From an uncultured Prevotellaceae bacterium (lineage in GTDB: Bacteria; Bacteroidota; Bacteroidia; Bacteroidales; Bacteroidaceae), in contig CAMVKN010000004.1 of NCBI GenBank assembly GCA_947168045.1, positions 1 to 64,000 on the forward strand: 64,000 bases of DNA. Direction: 5' to 3'. A program made the translations under genes and the position numbers. The number at the start of each line of letters is the position of its first letter. The stretch's first letter is position 1. Positions 31,251 to 38,399 of this stretch are shown one piece after another. The notes under the pieces are model-generated. The model was not told the DNA's origin and did not search any database. It saw only the letters and a list, made by a program, of their open reading frames with translations.

Positions 31251-33101
31251 TTACCTGTCTCCCGTGCCGTAGTTGATGCGGCGGTTCTGTATCTCGGTGG
31301 CACGGTGCTCGGAAGCCTCCGACAGCTCTCCCTTGATGAATTTCTCCATGATGAGTCCGCCGATGGGCACGCCGTAGGTGGCTCCCCATCCGCCGTTCTC
31401 CACATACACAGCCACGGCTATCTGCGGGTTGTCCATTGGCGCGAAGCCCATGAACACACTGTGGTCATGGCCTTTGTTCTGGGCGGTGCCCGTCTTGCCG
31501 CAAGGCATGAAGTCGTAGTGGCCCAGTGCCTTGCACGTGCCGCCGAGTGCTGCCGAGCGCATGCCCCTCACCACCAGCTCGTAGGCCCACTTCGGCGCCA
31601 TGCTCTTGCGCTGTGTGGTGTAGAGCGTGTCAAGTGGCTCGCCCTGAATCTCCTTCACCACATGCGGTGTGATGAAGTAGCCGCGGTTGGCAATGGTGGC
31701 CCCCAGGTTGGCTATCTGCAGCGGCGTGGCGTTCACCTCGCCCTGTCCGATGGCGATGGAGATGACCGTCAGTCCGCTCCATTCGCCTTTGTAGGCATTG
31801 TCATAGAACTGCGCATTGGGGATGAGGCCACGCTTCTCGCCCGGCAGGTCGACGCCCAGTGGATAGCCGAAGCCCATGCTGACCATATAGTCGCGCCAGG
31901 TGTTCATGGCCGTCTGTACGTTGCCATACTTCGTTGTGTTGCCCAGCATGTGATAGAGTCCCCAGCAGAAGAAGCCATTGCACGAGGTGCTGATGGCGGG
32001 CACGAGGGACAGTGGCGAGCCATGTCCATGGCAGCCTACGCGCAGACCCTTGTACACAAAGCCGTGATAGCAGGGATAGGGTGTCTGTTCAGTGATGATG
32101 CCCTCGCTGAGGAAGGTCAGGCCCTGTGTGGTCTTGAAGGTGGAGCCCGGCGGATACTGGCCCATGATGCTGCGGTTGAGCAGCGGCTTCCAGGGGTCCT
32201 GGCTCAGCTCGCGGTGGCTCTGCGAGCGTTGCCGGCCCACCATCATGCGAGGGTCATAGCTGGGCGAGGAGGCCATGCAGAGCACCTCGCCGGTCTTAGG
32301 CTCGATGGCCACGATGCTGCCAATCTTTCCCTCCAACAGCCGCTCGGCCAGTGCCTGCAGATCCTTGTCCAGGGCCAGGGTGAGGTTCTTCCCCGGCACG
32401 GGCTTGCGGTCGTAGGCACCATTCTTATAGCTGCCCTGTATGCGGCCGTGGGCATCGCGCAGCAGCACCTGTACGCCTTTCTCGCCGCGCAGCTGCTTCT
32501 CATAGAAACGCTCCACGCCCAGCTTGCCGATGTAGTCGCCAGGCAGGTAGTAGTCGTCGGCCTCAATGTCGGCTTCGCTCACCTCCGCCACGTCGCCCAA
32601 GACATGTGCGGCGTAGGGGTATTCATACTGGCGGACGCTGCGTCGCTGCACGTAGAAGCCGGGGAACCGATAGGCCTTCTCCTGAAAGACGCTGAAGTCG
32701 TGGTCGGAGAGCTGGCTGATGAACAGCTGCTGTGTGTAGGGCGAGTAGCCCGGGTTGCGGCGCTTGTCGCGCATGGCCTTCAGCTGGCGGTCGAAGTCGT
32801 CGCGCGTGATGTTCAGCGTCTGGCAGAACTCCAGCGTGTCGAAGTGGTTGCGAGCCTCGTTCTCCACCACCATGATGTCGTAGCTGGGCTGGTTATACAC
32901 CAGCAGCTCGCCATTGCGGTCGGTGATGATGCCCCGGGCGGGATAGTCAATCTTGTTCAGGAAGGCGTTGTTGTCGGCATTATGCTTATAGTCGTCGCTC
33001 ATCAGCTGCAGGCTGAACAGTCGCAGGATGTAGGCCGTGACGATGATGAGGGCCACCGCCGCCACGACATACTTTCTGTATTCCAGTCCATAGTTCTTCA
33101 T
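31251..33101 (-). CDS. mrdA: Penicillin-binding protein 2 (elongasome transpeptidase)
   Basis: A 616-residue class B PBP that cross-links peptidoglycan during cell elongation. One N-terminal membrane helix (about 11-31) precedes the pedestal (PARGIITDRNGELL near 55) and the transpeptidase. The active-site motifs are complete: STFK in YPPGSTFKTTQG (about 325), SCN in STSCNGFFCWG (about 378) and KTG in CGKTGTAQN (about 535). The start overlaps the mreD stop (ATGA), so they are translationally coupled. RodA, usually encoded next in Bacteroidota, is not here; the gene is followed by the convergent export operon. Confidence 0.96.
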   Translation of the reverse strand: MKNYGLEYRKYVVAAVALIIVTAYILRLFSLQLMSDDYKHNADNNAFLNKIDYPARGIITDRNGELLVYNQPSYDIMVVENEARNHFDTLEFCQTLNITRDDFDRQLKAMRDKRRNPGYSPYTQQLFISQLSDHDFSVFQEKAYRFPGFYVQRRSVRQYEYPYAAHVLGDVAEVSEADIEADDYYLPGDYIGKLGVERFYEKQLRGEKGVQVLLRDAHGRIQGSYKNGAYDRKPVPGKNLTLALDKDLQALAERLLEGKIGSIVAIEPKTGEVLCMASSPSYDPRMMVGRQRSQSHRELSQDPWKPLLNRSIMGQYPPGSTFKTTQGLTFLSEGIITEQTPYPCYHGFVYKGLRVGCHGHGSPLSLVPAISTSCNGFFCWGLYHMLGNTTKYGNVQTAMNTWRDYMVSMGFGYPLGVDLPGEKRGLIPNAQFYDNAYKGEWSGLTVISIAIGQGEVNATPLQIANLGATIANRGYFITPHVVKEIQGEPLDTLYTTQRKSMAPKWAYELVVRGMRSAALGGTCKALGHYDFMPCGKTGTAQNKGHDHSVFMGFAPMDNPQIAVAVYVENGGWGATYGVPIGGLIMEKFIKGELSEASEHRATEIQNRRINYGTGDR

Positions 33102-33595
33102 CTTCTAACAGTCTCGAATGCCATGATGAGAACGACGGTAAGCAGCGAGCTGGCTCCCGTACACTTCAGGCAATAGAGCCAGCTGTCGAAGGTGAACGCC
33201 TCTAAGGCAAAGAACACGAGGCAGAAGATGACCACGAGGATGGATGCCAGGCTGAGGAAGTGGGCCACGCCCAGCGAGCGTGCCGACGACTTGATGTCGG
33301 GCTCGGCGTCGCGTGGCAGGAAAAGCTCTATGAGATAGGGCTGCAGCAGGGCGATGAGCGTCATGGGTGCAGCGGTGACGCCCGGCGTGTTACAGAACAT
33401 GTCCACGGCCAGTCCCATGAAGAATCCCCACAGCAGTGCGCCCCAGCGTGGATAGTTGCGCGGCAGCGCAATGATGAAGTAGGCGATGAGCATGGGTGTG
33501 GCCACGCCGAGCAGCCAGATGCGGTTGAACACCAGCACCTGCAGCAGAACGAGCAATATGAACACGGCTAAGCGCCGTAAGGAGTCAATGGTCAT
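33098..33595 (-). CDS. mreD: Rod shape-determining protein MreD
   Basis: A 165-residue protein with five or so hydrophobic helices and the MreD core (YFIIALPRNYPRWGALLWGFFMGLAVDMF, in two parts around 40-70). It is a membrane component of the elongasome. It lies 34 bp after mreC and overlaps mrdA by 4 bp. Sequence conservation of MreD is weak, but the position in mreBCD-mrdA is decisive. Confidence 0.93.
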   Translation of the reverse strand: MTIDSLRRLAVFILLVLLQVLVFNRIWLLGVATPMLIAYFIIALPRNYPRWGALLWGFFMGLAVDMFCNTPGVTAAPMTLIALLQPYLIELFLPRDAEPDIKSSARSLGVAHFLSLASILVVIFCLVFFALEAFTFDSWLYCLKCTGASSLLTVVLIMAFETVRR

Positions 33596-33629
33596 CGTCA
33601 GCTATTTTCTGTTCACTCGTCACTTCTGG

Positions 33630-34487
33630 CTATTTCGTTCCCAGCGAGTCGCGTGCGGCCCTCATCAGCTGGATGCGCTCCGAGAAGGTGTCGTCGGTGA
33701 TGACGCTCACCTCGCGCAGGCACCCGAAGTCAGTGCTCAGCCTGACGCGCATGCGATAGGACAGTCCGTCGGCCGAGTTACCAATGTCGGTAATCTGTCC
33801 CACGGTGATGCCCGGTGGGAAGATGTCGCTATAGCCGCTGGTCTCCACCCACTCGCCGATTCGGAACTGTGCATGGCGCGGCACGCCCTCCAAGAAGGCG
33901 TCGGTGGCGCTCTTGCCGTCCCACGCCAGGTAGCCGAAGTAGCCCTTGCCGCGGATGGCACAGCTCACGCGCGAATGGATGTTCAGCAGTGGCATCACCA
34001 CGCTGTAGTGCTGGTTCGACATGTAGACCACGCCTACCAGGCCGCTGCCGCTGACCACGCCCATGTCGGGGCTGATGCCATCGGCGCGTCCCTTGTCGAT
34101 GGTCAGCAGGTTGTCGGGCCGCCGCAGGCTGTTGCTCACCACCTTTGCAGGCAGGAAGTGCAGCTCGTCGACCACGCTCTGCATGACGCTGTCGTAGGCC
34201 AGGCTGTCGCCCTTCAGGTCCATCAGCTCCTGCCGCACCTGGTTCAGCTCTTGTTCCAGGCTGATGTTGCGGTCGGTGAGCTGGCGTGCGCGTTCCTCCA
34301 GGCTGAAGAACTGCTCCACGCCTGAGGTCCACTCAAAGACCTTGCCTGCCACGGCATTGGCCGACGACACCCACACGCTGCCCTGATAGCTGTTGTAGCG
34401 GAACAGCAATACCACACTGACGAGTTCCAGCAGTAGGAACAACAGCCAGTGGAATTTCTTTGTCAGGAAAGCTATGAGGTCCTCCAT
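33630..34487 (-). CDS. mreC: Rod shape-determining protein MreC
   Basis: A 285-residue bitopic protein: an N-terminal transmembrane helix (about 13-30), a coiled coil (about 60-105, FFSLEERARQLTDRNISLEQELNQ region) and the MreC beta-barrel domain with GLVGVVYMSNQHYSVVMPLLN near 145. It bridges MreB filaments to periplasmic PBP2. The 74-bp spacer from mreB consists wholly of a 9-bp tandem repeat, so translation of mreC depends on sequence inside or next to that repeat. Confidence 0.93.
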   Translation of the reverse strand: MEDLIAFLTKKFHWLLFLLLELVSVVLLFRYNSYQGSVWVSSANAVAGKVFEWTSGVEQFFSLEERARQLTDRNISLEQELNQVRQELMDLKGDSLAYDSVMQSVVDELHFLPAKVVSNSLRRPDNLLTIDKGRADGISPDMGVVSGSGLVGVVYMSNQHYSVVMPLLNIHSRVSCAIRGKGYFGYLAWDGKSATDAFLEGVPRHAQFRIGEWVETSGYSDIFPPGITVGQITDIGNSADGLSYRMRVRLSTDFGCLREVSVITDDTFSERIQLMRAARDSLGTK

Positions 34488-34493
34488 TGTTTC

Positions 34494-34565
34494 CTGGGAC
34501 TACTGGGGCTTCTGGGACTTCTGAGTCTTCTGGGACTTCTGAGTCTACTGGGACTTCTGGGTTAT
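34494..34565. repeat. 9-bp tandem repeat filling the mreB-mreC spacer
   Basis: Eight units of consensus CTGGGACTT (variants CTGAGTCTT, CTGGGACTA, CTGGGGCTT) run from 7 bp upstream of the mreC start codon into the mreB stop codon (34562-34564). Confidence 0.92.
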
Positions 34566-35584
34566 CTCATCAGGAACGAGAAGCGGTCAACGTTTTTCAG
34601 TGCGACGCCGGCACCCTTTGCCACGCTGTGCAACGGGTCCTCGGGCACACGGAAGGGGATGTTGATTTTGTCCGTCAGGCGCTTGTCGAGTCCGCGCAGC
34701 AGTGCGCCGCCACCAGTGAGGTAGATGCCATTCTGCACGATGTCGGCATACAGCTCGGGCGGTGTGTGCTCCAGTGCTGACAGCACGGCGTTCTCAATCT
34801 TGGCCACCGTCTTGTCCAGGCAGTGAGCTATCTCCTGGTAGCACACGGGCACCTCCATCGGCAGTGCGGTGATACGGTTCGGTCCGTGCACGATGTAGTC
34901 GTCGGGGCCCTCGTCGCCCAGGTCGGTCAGTGCGGCGCCCACGTTGATTTTGATGCGCTCAGCCATGCGCTCACTCACCTTCACGTTGTGCTGACGAGCC
35001 ATATACTCCTGGATGTCGGCGGTGAGGTCGTCGCCTGCGGTGCGTATGCTGTTGTTGCTCACGATGCCGCCGAGCGAGATGACGGCAATCTCTGTCGAGC
35101 CGCCACCGATGTCAACAATCATGTTGCCCTCGGGGGCCTCCACGTCGATGCCGATGCCGATGGCAGCAGCCATCGGCTCAAAGACTAGGTACACATCGCG
35201 GCCGTCGGCATGCTCGGCCGAGTCGCGCACGGCGCGCAGCTCCACCTCGGTGCTGCCCGACGGCACGCCGATGACCATGCGCAGTGATGGTGAGAAGAAG
35301 TGGTGACCGGTGTGCACCATCTTTATCAGACCGCGCATCATCTGCTCGCAGGCCGAGAAGTCAGCGATGACACCATCGCGCAGCGGTCGCACCGTGCGGA
35401 TGTTGTCGTGCGTCTTCTCATACATCATCTTTGCGCGCTCGCCCACGGCGATCATCTTGTCGGTGCGGCGGTCCATGGCCACCACCGACGGCTCATCAAC
35501 GACAATCTTGTCGTCGCTGATGATAATAGTATTGGCTGTGCCAAGGTCCATGGCCAGCTCTTGTCTGAAACTGAAAAATCCCAT
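34562..35584 (-). CDS. mreB: Rod shape-determining actin homolog MreB
   Basis: A 340-residue actin-fold ATPase that organises lateral wall growth. Phosphate 1 is DLGTANTII (about 13-21), phosphate 2 MIVDIGGGSTEIAVI (about 154-168) and the adenosine motif LTGGGALLRG near 287. The amphipathic N-terminal helix of MreB is short here (MGFFSFRQELA). The start codon is only 2 bp from the end of a 158-bp inverted-repeat element, so its ribosome-binding region lies inside that element. No -7 promoter element was found in it on the mreB strand. Confidence 0.96.
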   Translation of the reverse strand: MGFFSFRQELAMDLGTANTIIISDDKIVVDEPSVVAMDRRTDKMIAVGERAKMMYEKTHDNIRTVRPLRDGVIADFSACEQMMRGLIKMVHTGHHFFSPSLRMVIGVPSGSTEVELRAVRDSAEHADGRDVYLVFEPMAAAIGIGIDVEAPEGNMIVDIGGGSTEIAVISLGGIVSNNSIRTAGDDLTADIQEYMARQHNVKVSERMAERIKINVGAALTDLGDEGPDDYIVHGPNRITALPMEVPVCYQEIAHCLDKTVAKIENAVLSALEHTPPELYADIVQNGIYLTGGGALLRGLDKRLTDKINIPFRVPEDPLHSVAKGAGVALKNVDRFSFLMR

Positions 35585-35586
35585 TG

Positions 35587-35744
35587 TTAGCCCCCTAAGT
35601 TAGGGGGTTGGGGGTCTGAACAACCGCCCAACCCTGGTGTTAATACTTGTTGTACTTTTCTCGTTTAATGTTACTTTGTTCTATTTGATTTCTGGTTTTA
35701 TATGAGCCTGTTCAGACCCCCATCCCCCTAACTTAGGGGGCTAA
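35587..35744. repeat. 158-bp MITE-like element with 35-bp inverted repeats
   Basis: Terminal inverted repeats 35587-35621 and 35710-35744 match at 34 of 35 positions. Each end is itself a palindrome (CCCCCTAA-G-TTAGGGGG). The 88-bp core (35622-35709) is AT-rich and non-coding. Both ends read TTAGCCCCCTAA outward-in. The element is the entire purH-mreB spacer. The purH stop codon TAG (35743-35741) is part of the right repeat, and the mreB ATG (35584) is 2 bp from the left repeat. No transposase is present. Confidence 0.9.
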
Positions 35745-36331
35745 GAAAACCAGTCGTGTATGGCCGTGTCATAGTGCGAGCTGACGCCGAAGGCCCGCTC
35801 GGCAAAATGACGGCGCTGCTCCAGCGTGGTCTGTGCTCCCTGTGCGTTGACGATGCTGAGCAATTCGGCATACTCAGCCTTCGAGGGGATGATGACCACG
35901 TCGTTAAAGTTCTTTGCTCCGGCACGGATGAGCGAGATGCCGCCAATGTCAATCTTCTCAATGATGTCAGCCTCGCTGGCACCGCTGGCTACCGTCTGCT
36001 CAAAGGGATACAGGTCAACGATGACCAGGTCTATCTCGGGAATGTCATATTGCTTCATCTGCTCCTGGTCGCCAGCGTTGTCACGACGCCCCAGGATGCC
36101 ACCGAACACCTTCGGGTGAAGGGTCTTCACACGGCCGCCGAGGATGCTCGGATAGGTGGTCACTTCCTCCACCTTCTGGCACTCGTAGCCCAGCTCTTCG
36201 ATAAACTTCTGCGTACCGCCGGTCGACAAGAAGCGGACGCCCTCTGCGTTGAGCTTCTTCAGCAGCTCGTCCAGTCCGTCCTTGTGGAACACGGAGATGA
36301 GCGCTGTCTTCATCTTCTTCATTTCTGCCAT
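35741..36331 (-). CDS. purH: Stand-alone IMP cyclohydrolase domain (PurH N-terminal half)
   Basis: Closes the ring of FAICAR to IMP, the last step of purine synthesis. The 196 residues cover the complete MGS-like cyclohydrolase domain: FLSTGGTQKFIEEL (about 35), VKTLHPKVFGGILGRRDN (about 69), IVDLYPFEQTVASGAS (about 104) and EKIDIGGISLIRAGAKN (about 124), which hold the catalytic Lys, Tyr and Asp residues. The AICAR formyltransferase half of the usual PurH of roughly 510 residues is missing. The frame ends at the domain boundary (YDTAIHDWFS), with a stop codon supplied by an inverted-repeat element. Either this lineage carries the two activities on separate genes, or the element truncated a longer gene. 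The start may instead be Met7. Confidence 0.88.
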   Translation of the reverse strand: MAEMKKMKTALISVFHKDGLDELLKKLNAEGVRFLSTGGTQKFIEELGYECQKVEEVTTYPSILGGRVKTLHPKVFGGILGRRDNAGDQEQMKQYDIPEIDLVIVDLYPFEQTVASGASEADIIEKIDIGGISLIRAGAKNFNDVVIIPSKAEYAELLSIVNAQGAQTTLEQRRHFAERAFGVSSHYDTAIHDWFS

Positions 36332-36382
36332 CTTCTTTGTTTGCGTATTTGGGTTCCTGTTCTTTTAAGAATTATTGAAAGT

Positions 36383-36391
36383 GCAAAGATA
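36383..36391 (-). promoter_or_regulatory. -7 element of the purH domain gene
   Basis: TATCTTTGC on the minus strand, 52 bp before the start codon. 36392-36582 holds nothing else recognisable. Confidence 0.65.
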
Positions 36392-36582
36392 CTGAAAAAG
36401 ATTTGAAAAGATGCAACCTTCGCCCAATATTTTTTTCTTTCCTTCGTTTTCCTGCTCTAAGTCATGTGGGCGGTAACAGGTTGGGCATGTTTAAGGCTTC
36501 TCCTTTCAGAAACGACAGTTGCTTTGTAGTAGAATGCATATATTTTGTTAAATCTCTGCATTTTTATATTAGAAATGATGTA

Positions 36583-36632
36583 ATATCAAAATAAAGTTGT
36601 ATTTTTGCATTCGAAACAATATAATTTGATAT
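36583..36632 (+). promoter_or_regulatory. Promoter and probable operator of the hip locus
   Basis: The inverted half-sites ATATCAAA (36583-36590) and TTTGATAT (36625-36632) flank the -7 element TATTTTTGC (36600-36608). The second half-site overlaps the hipB start codon. A dimeric HipB bound to both would cover the promoter, the usual autorepression layout. Confidence 0.6.
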
Positions 36633-36834
36633 GGAAAGGACTAAACTATCAGCTGTTGTAAAGAGTCTGCGCAAGGAATATGGTCTTACTCAGGAAGACC
36701 TTGCCTTGAAGTCGGGCGTGGGCCTTTGTTTCGTTAGAAACCTGGAGCAAGGGAAACCGACGCTGAGGATGGATAAGGTAAACCAACTGCTTGATTTGTT
36801 TGATTACGAACTAACGGCAACACCTAAGCAATGA
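36631..36834 (+). CDS. hipB: HipB-like XRE-family antitoxin/repressor
   Basis: A 67-residue protein that is a single Cro/C1-type helix-turn-helix (GLTQEDLALKSGVGLCFVRNLEQ at about 18-40, with an NLEQGKPTLRMDKV second half). It represses its own operon and, in Hip systems, helps restrain the kinase. It starts at the only ATG near the operator and overlaps hipS by 4 bp (ATGA). It is shorter than E. coli K-12 HipB (88 residues) and lacks a C-terminal extension. Confidence 0.88.
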   Translation: MERTKLSAVVKSLRKEYGLTQEDLALKSGVGLCFVRNLEQGKPTLRMDKVNQLLDLFDYELTATPKQ

Positions 36835-37163
36835 GACAAGCAGAGATTTACCGCAAGGACATTTTTACTGGCATCTTGATAGAAGAAGGTGGCGAATACC
36901 GCTTCTGTTATGATGAAACGTATCTCACTCGTGAGGATGCACAGCCTGTAAGTCTGACACTGCCATTACAACAGGAGGCGTTCTTGAGCCCTGTATTGTT
37001 TCCGTTTTTTGACGGACTGATACCTGAAGGATGGTTGCTCGATGTGGCTCTACGCAACACCGACATCAGCATTCTCGACCGTATGTCTCTGCTGTTGTTG
37101 TGCTGCAAGGAGTGCATCGGCTCTGTCAGTGTCGTACCAATAAACAAGGAAGGAGGCGAATGA
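36831..37163 (+). CDS. hipS: HipS-like protein (HipA N-subdomain 1 as separate gene)
   Basis: A 110-residue protein equal to the N-terminal subdomain that is fused to the kinase in classic HipA. The signature FFDGLIPEGWLLD (about residues 62-74) matches the family core LP..FxxLLPEGW. In the E. coli O127 HipBST system the matching small protein HipS is the antitoxin, with a Trp inserted into the kinase active site; the Trp in PEGW here is in the corresponding region. The gene overlaps hipB by 4 bp and hipT by 4 bp, so the three are translationally coupled. Confidence 0.82.
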   Translation: MRQAEIYRKDIFTGILIEEGGEYRFCYDETYLTREDAQPVSLTLPLQQEAFLSPVLFPFFDGLIPEGWLLDVALRNTDISILDRMSLLLLCCKECIGSVSVVPINKEGGE

Positions 37164-38098
37164 TGTGTAAGTGCCTGTATTGTTATCAATATTTGGAAGA
37201 GGGGCAGAAAGACTTTCATCCTGGTTGCGCTCGAAAGTTCTTCGGGACAAAAGATGTCCCATCGTTAGAATATCGGCATGAAGACCTTGATAGTTTAGCC
37301 GAGCAAATAATTCGTGCCCAAACTTCACTCACTGGCGTTCAGCCCAAGCTGTCACTGAACCTCAGCAAACATGAGGGCAGTAGCCGACTGACCATCGTGG
37401 GGCTTTGGGGAGATTATATCTTCAAGCCCCAGACGGAGAGCTATCCGCAGTTGCCCGAAAACGAAGACCTGACGATGCACCTTGCTGAAGCGGTGAGGAT
37501 AAGTGTCGTACCTCATAGCCTCATCTGTTTGGCCGATGGGGAACTCGGTTACATTACCAAGCGTATTGACCGCACCAAGAATGGCGAGAAGATTGACATG
37601 GAGGACATGTGCCAACTGACGTTGCACCCTACAGAATACAAGTATAAAGGCTCACATGAGCAGATAGCCAAGACCATAGCGCAGTATAGTAGTACGCCTA
37701 AGCTCGACCTGACGAACTATATGCAGCTCTTGCTTTTCTGCTTTGTGACGGGCAACAATGACATGCACCTGAAGAACTTCTCGCTCTATCGTCCTTCTGT
37801 GAAGTATCAGTTGTCGCCAGCCTATGATCTCCTTAATGTTGCTATTGCCAATCCCAAAGACAAAGAGGAGTTGGCATTACCCCTTTCTGGAAAAAGAACA
37901 AAACTCCGTCTGGACGATTTCCTAAGTGCGGCAAAGACAATGGGCCTGGAAGAGAATGTGGTGTTGCGTCTTATAGCAGGTCTTCAAAAGGCTCTACCAA
38001 AGTGGCAGACGCTTATTAGCGACTCCTTCCTCAGCGAAGGCATGAAGTGTGCATATATGGAGCTCATCACCTCCCGGCTGGCCCGATTACAGGAGTGA
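37160..38098 (+). CDS. hipT: HipT-like serine/threonine kinase toxin (HipA C-terminal part)
   Basis: A 312-residue HipA-type kinase without the N-subdomain. The start is the ATG at 37160, overlapping the hipS stop. An N-terminal Cys cluster (C3, C5, C8, C23 with H20) looks like a small zinc site and is common in Bacteroidota members. The Gly-rich loop reads TSLTGVQPK (55-63); S56-L57-T58 occupies the place of the autophosphorylated SIS motif of E. coli HipT, with Thr replacing the second Ser. The ATP-binding Lys is in YIFKP (about 89). The catalytic Asp is in TGNNDMHLKN (about 197) and the Mg-binding Asp in SPAYDLLN (about 221). HipA phosphorylates GltX and HipT phosphorylates TrpS; the target here is unknown. 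Confidence 0.88.
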   Translation: MMCKCLYCYQYLEEGQKDFHPGCARKFFGTKDVPSLEYRHEDLDSLAEQIIRAQTSLTGVQPKLSLNLSKHEGSSRLTIVGLWGDYIFKPQTESYPQLPENEDLTMHLAEAVRISVVPHSLICLADGELGYITKRIDRTKNGEKIDMEDMCQLTLHPTEYKYKGSHEQIAKTIAQYSSTPKLDLTNYMQLLLFCFVTGNNDMHLKNFSLYRPSVKYQLSPAYDLLNVAIANPKDKEELALPLSGKRTKLRLDDFLSAAKTMGLEENVVLRLIAGLQKALPKWQTLISDSFLSEGMKCAYMELITSRLARLQE

Positions 38099-38399
38099 GT
38101 TTTTTTTCTTCTCTGCCGTTGAGCATATTTTTTATAATTCTAACTGGAAACACCTGTCACAAGACTGACGGTATCCGCTTTCTTCCACGTATGACGTAGT
38201 CGGAAGGGGCTTCAATGCACGTATTATAAACACTTTTCATTATACGCGCGCGTGCAAAAAAGAGGGCGCCGGCCGTGGGCTTTCGTTGACATTATTTAAC
38301 AGCAAAAAAAGGGTGCTCCACACCCTTACTGAAAGAAAAAATCACTATCTTTGCAACACGTTTTCGAATAACAATAACAGCCCAAAACTTAACACCATT
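38099..38399 (+). promoter_or_regulatory. nrdD upstream region with promoter and hairpin
   Basis: The 301-bp gap after hipT begins with T8. It contains an alternating CG tract near 38245 and a hairpin AAGGGTG/CACCCTT (38309-38315 and 38321-38327). TATCTTTGC at 38346-38354 is the -7 element, 45 bp before the nrdD start. No NrdR box could be identified with confidence. No gene is seen in the gap. Confidence 0.6.

Noticed and set aside
31305..33176. 623-codon plus-strand open frame
   Set aside because: It is antisense to PBP2, which has all three transpeptidase motifs; the frame reflects GC-rich codon bias and has no recognisable domains.
36403..36594. 63-codon frame upstream of hipB
   Set aside because: It starts inside the purH promoter region, has no promoter of its own and no recognisable features.
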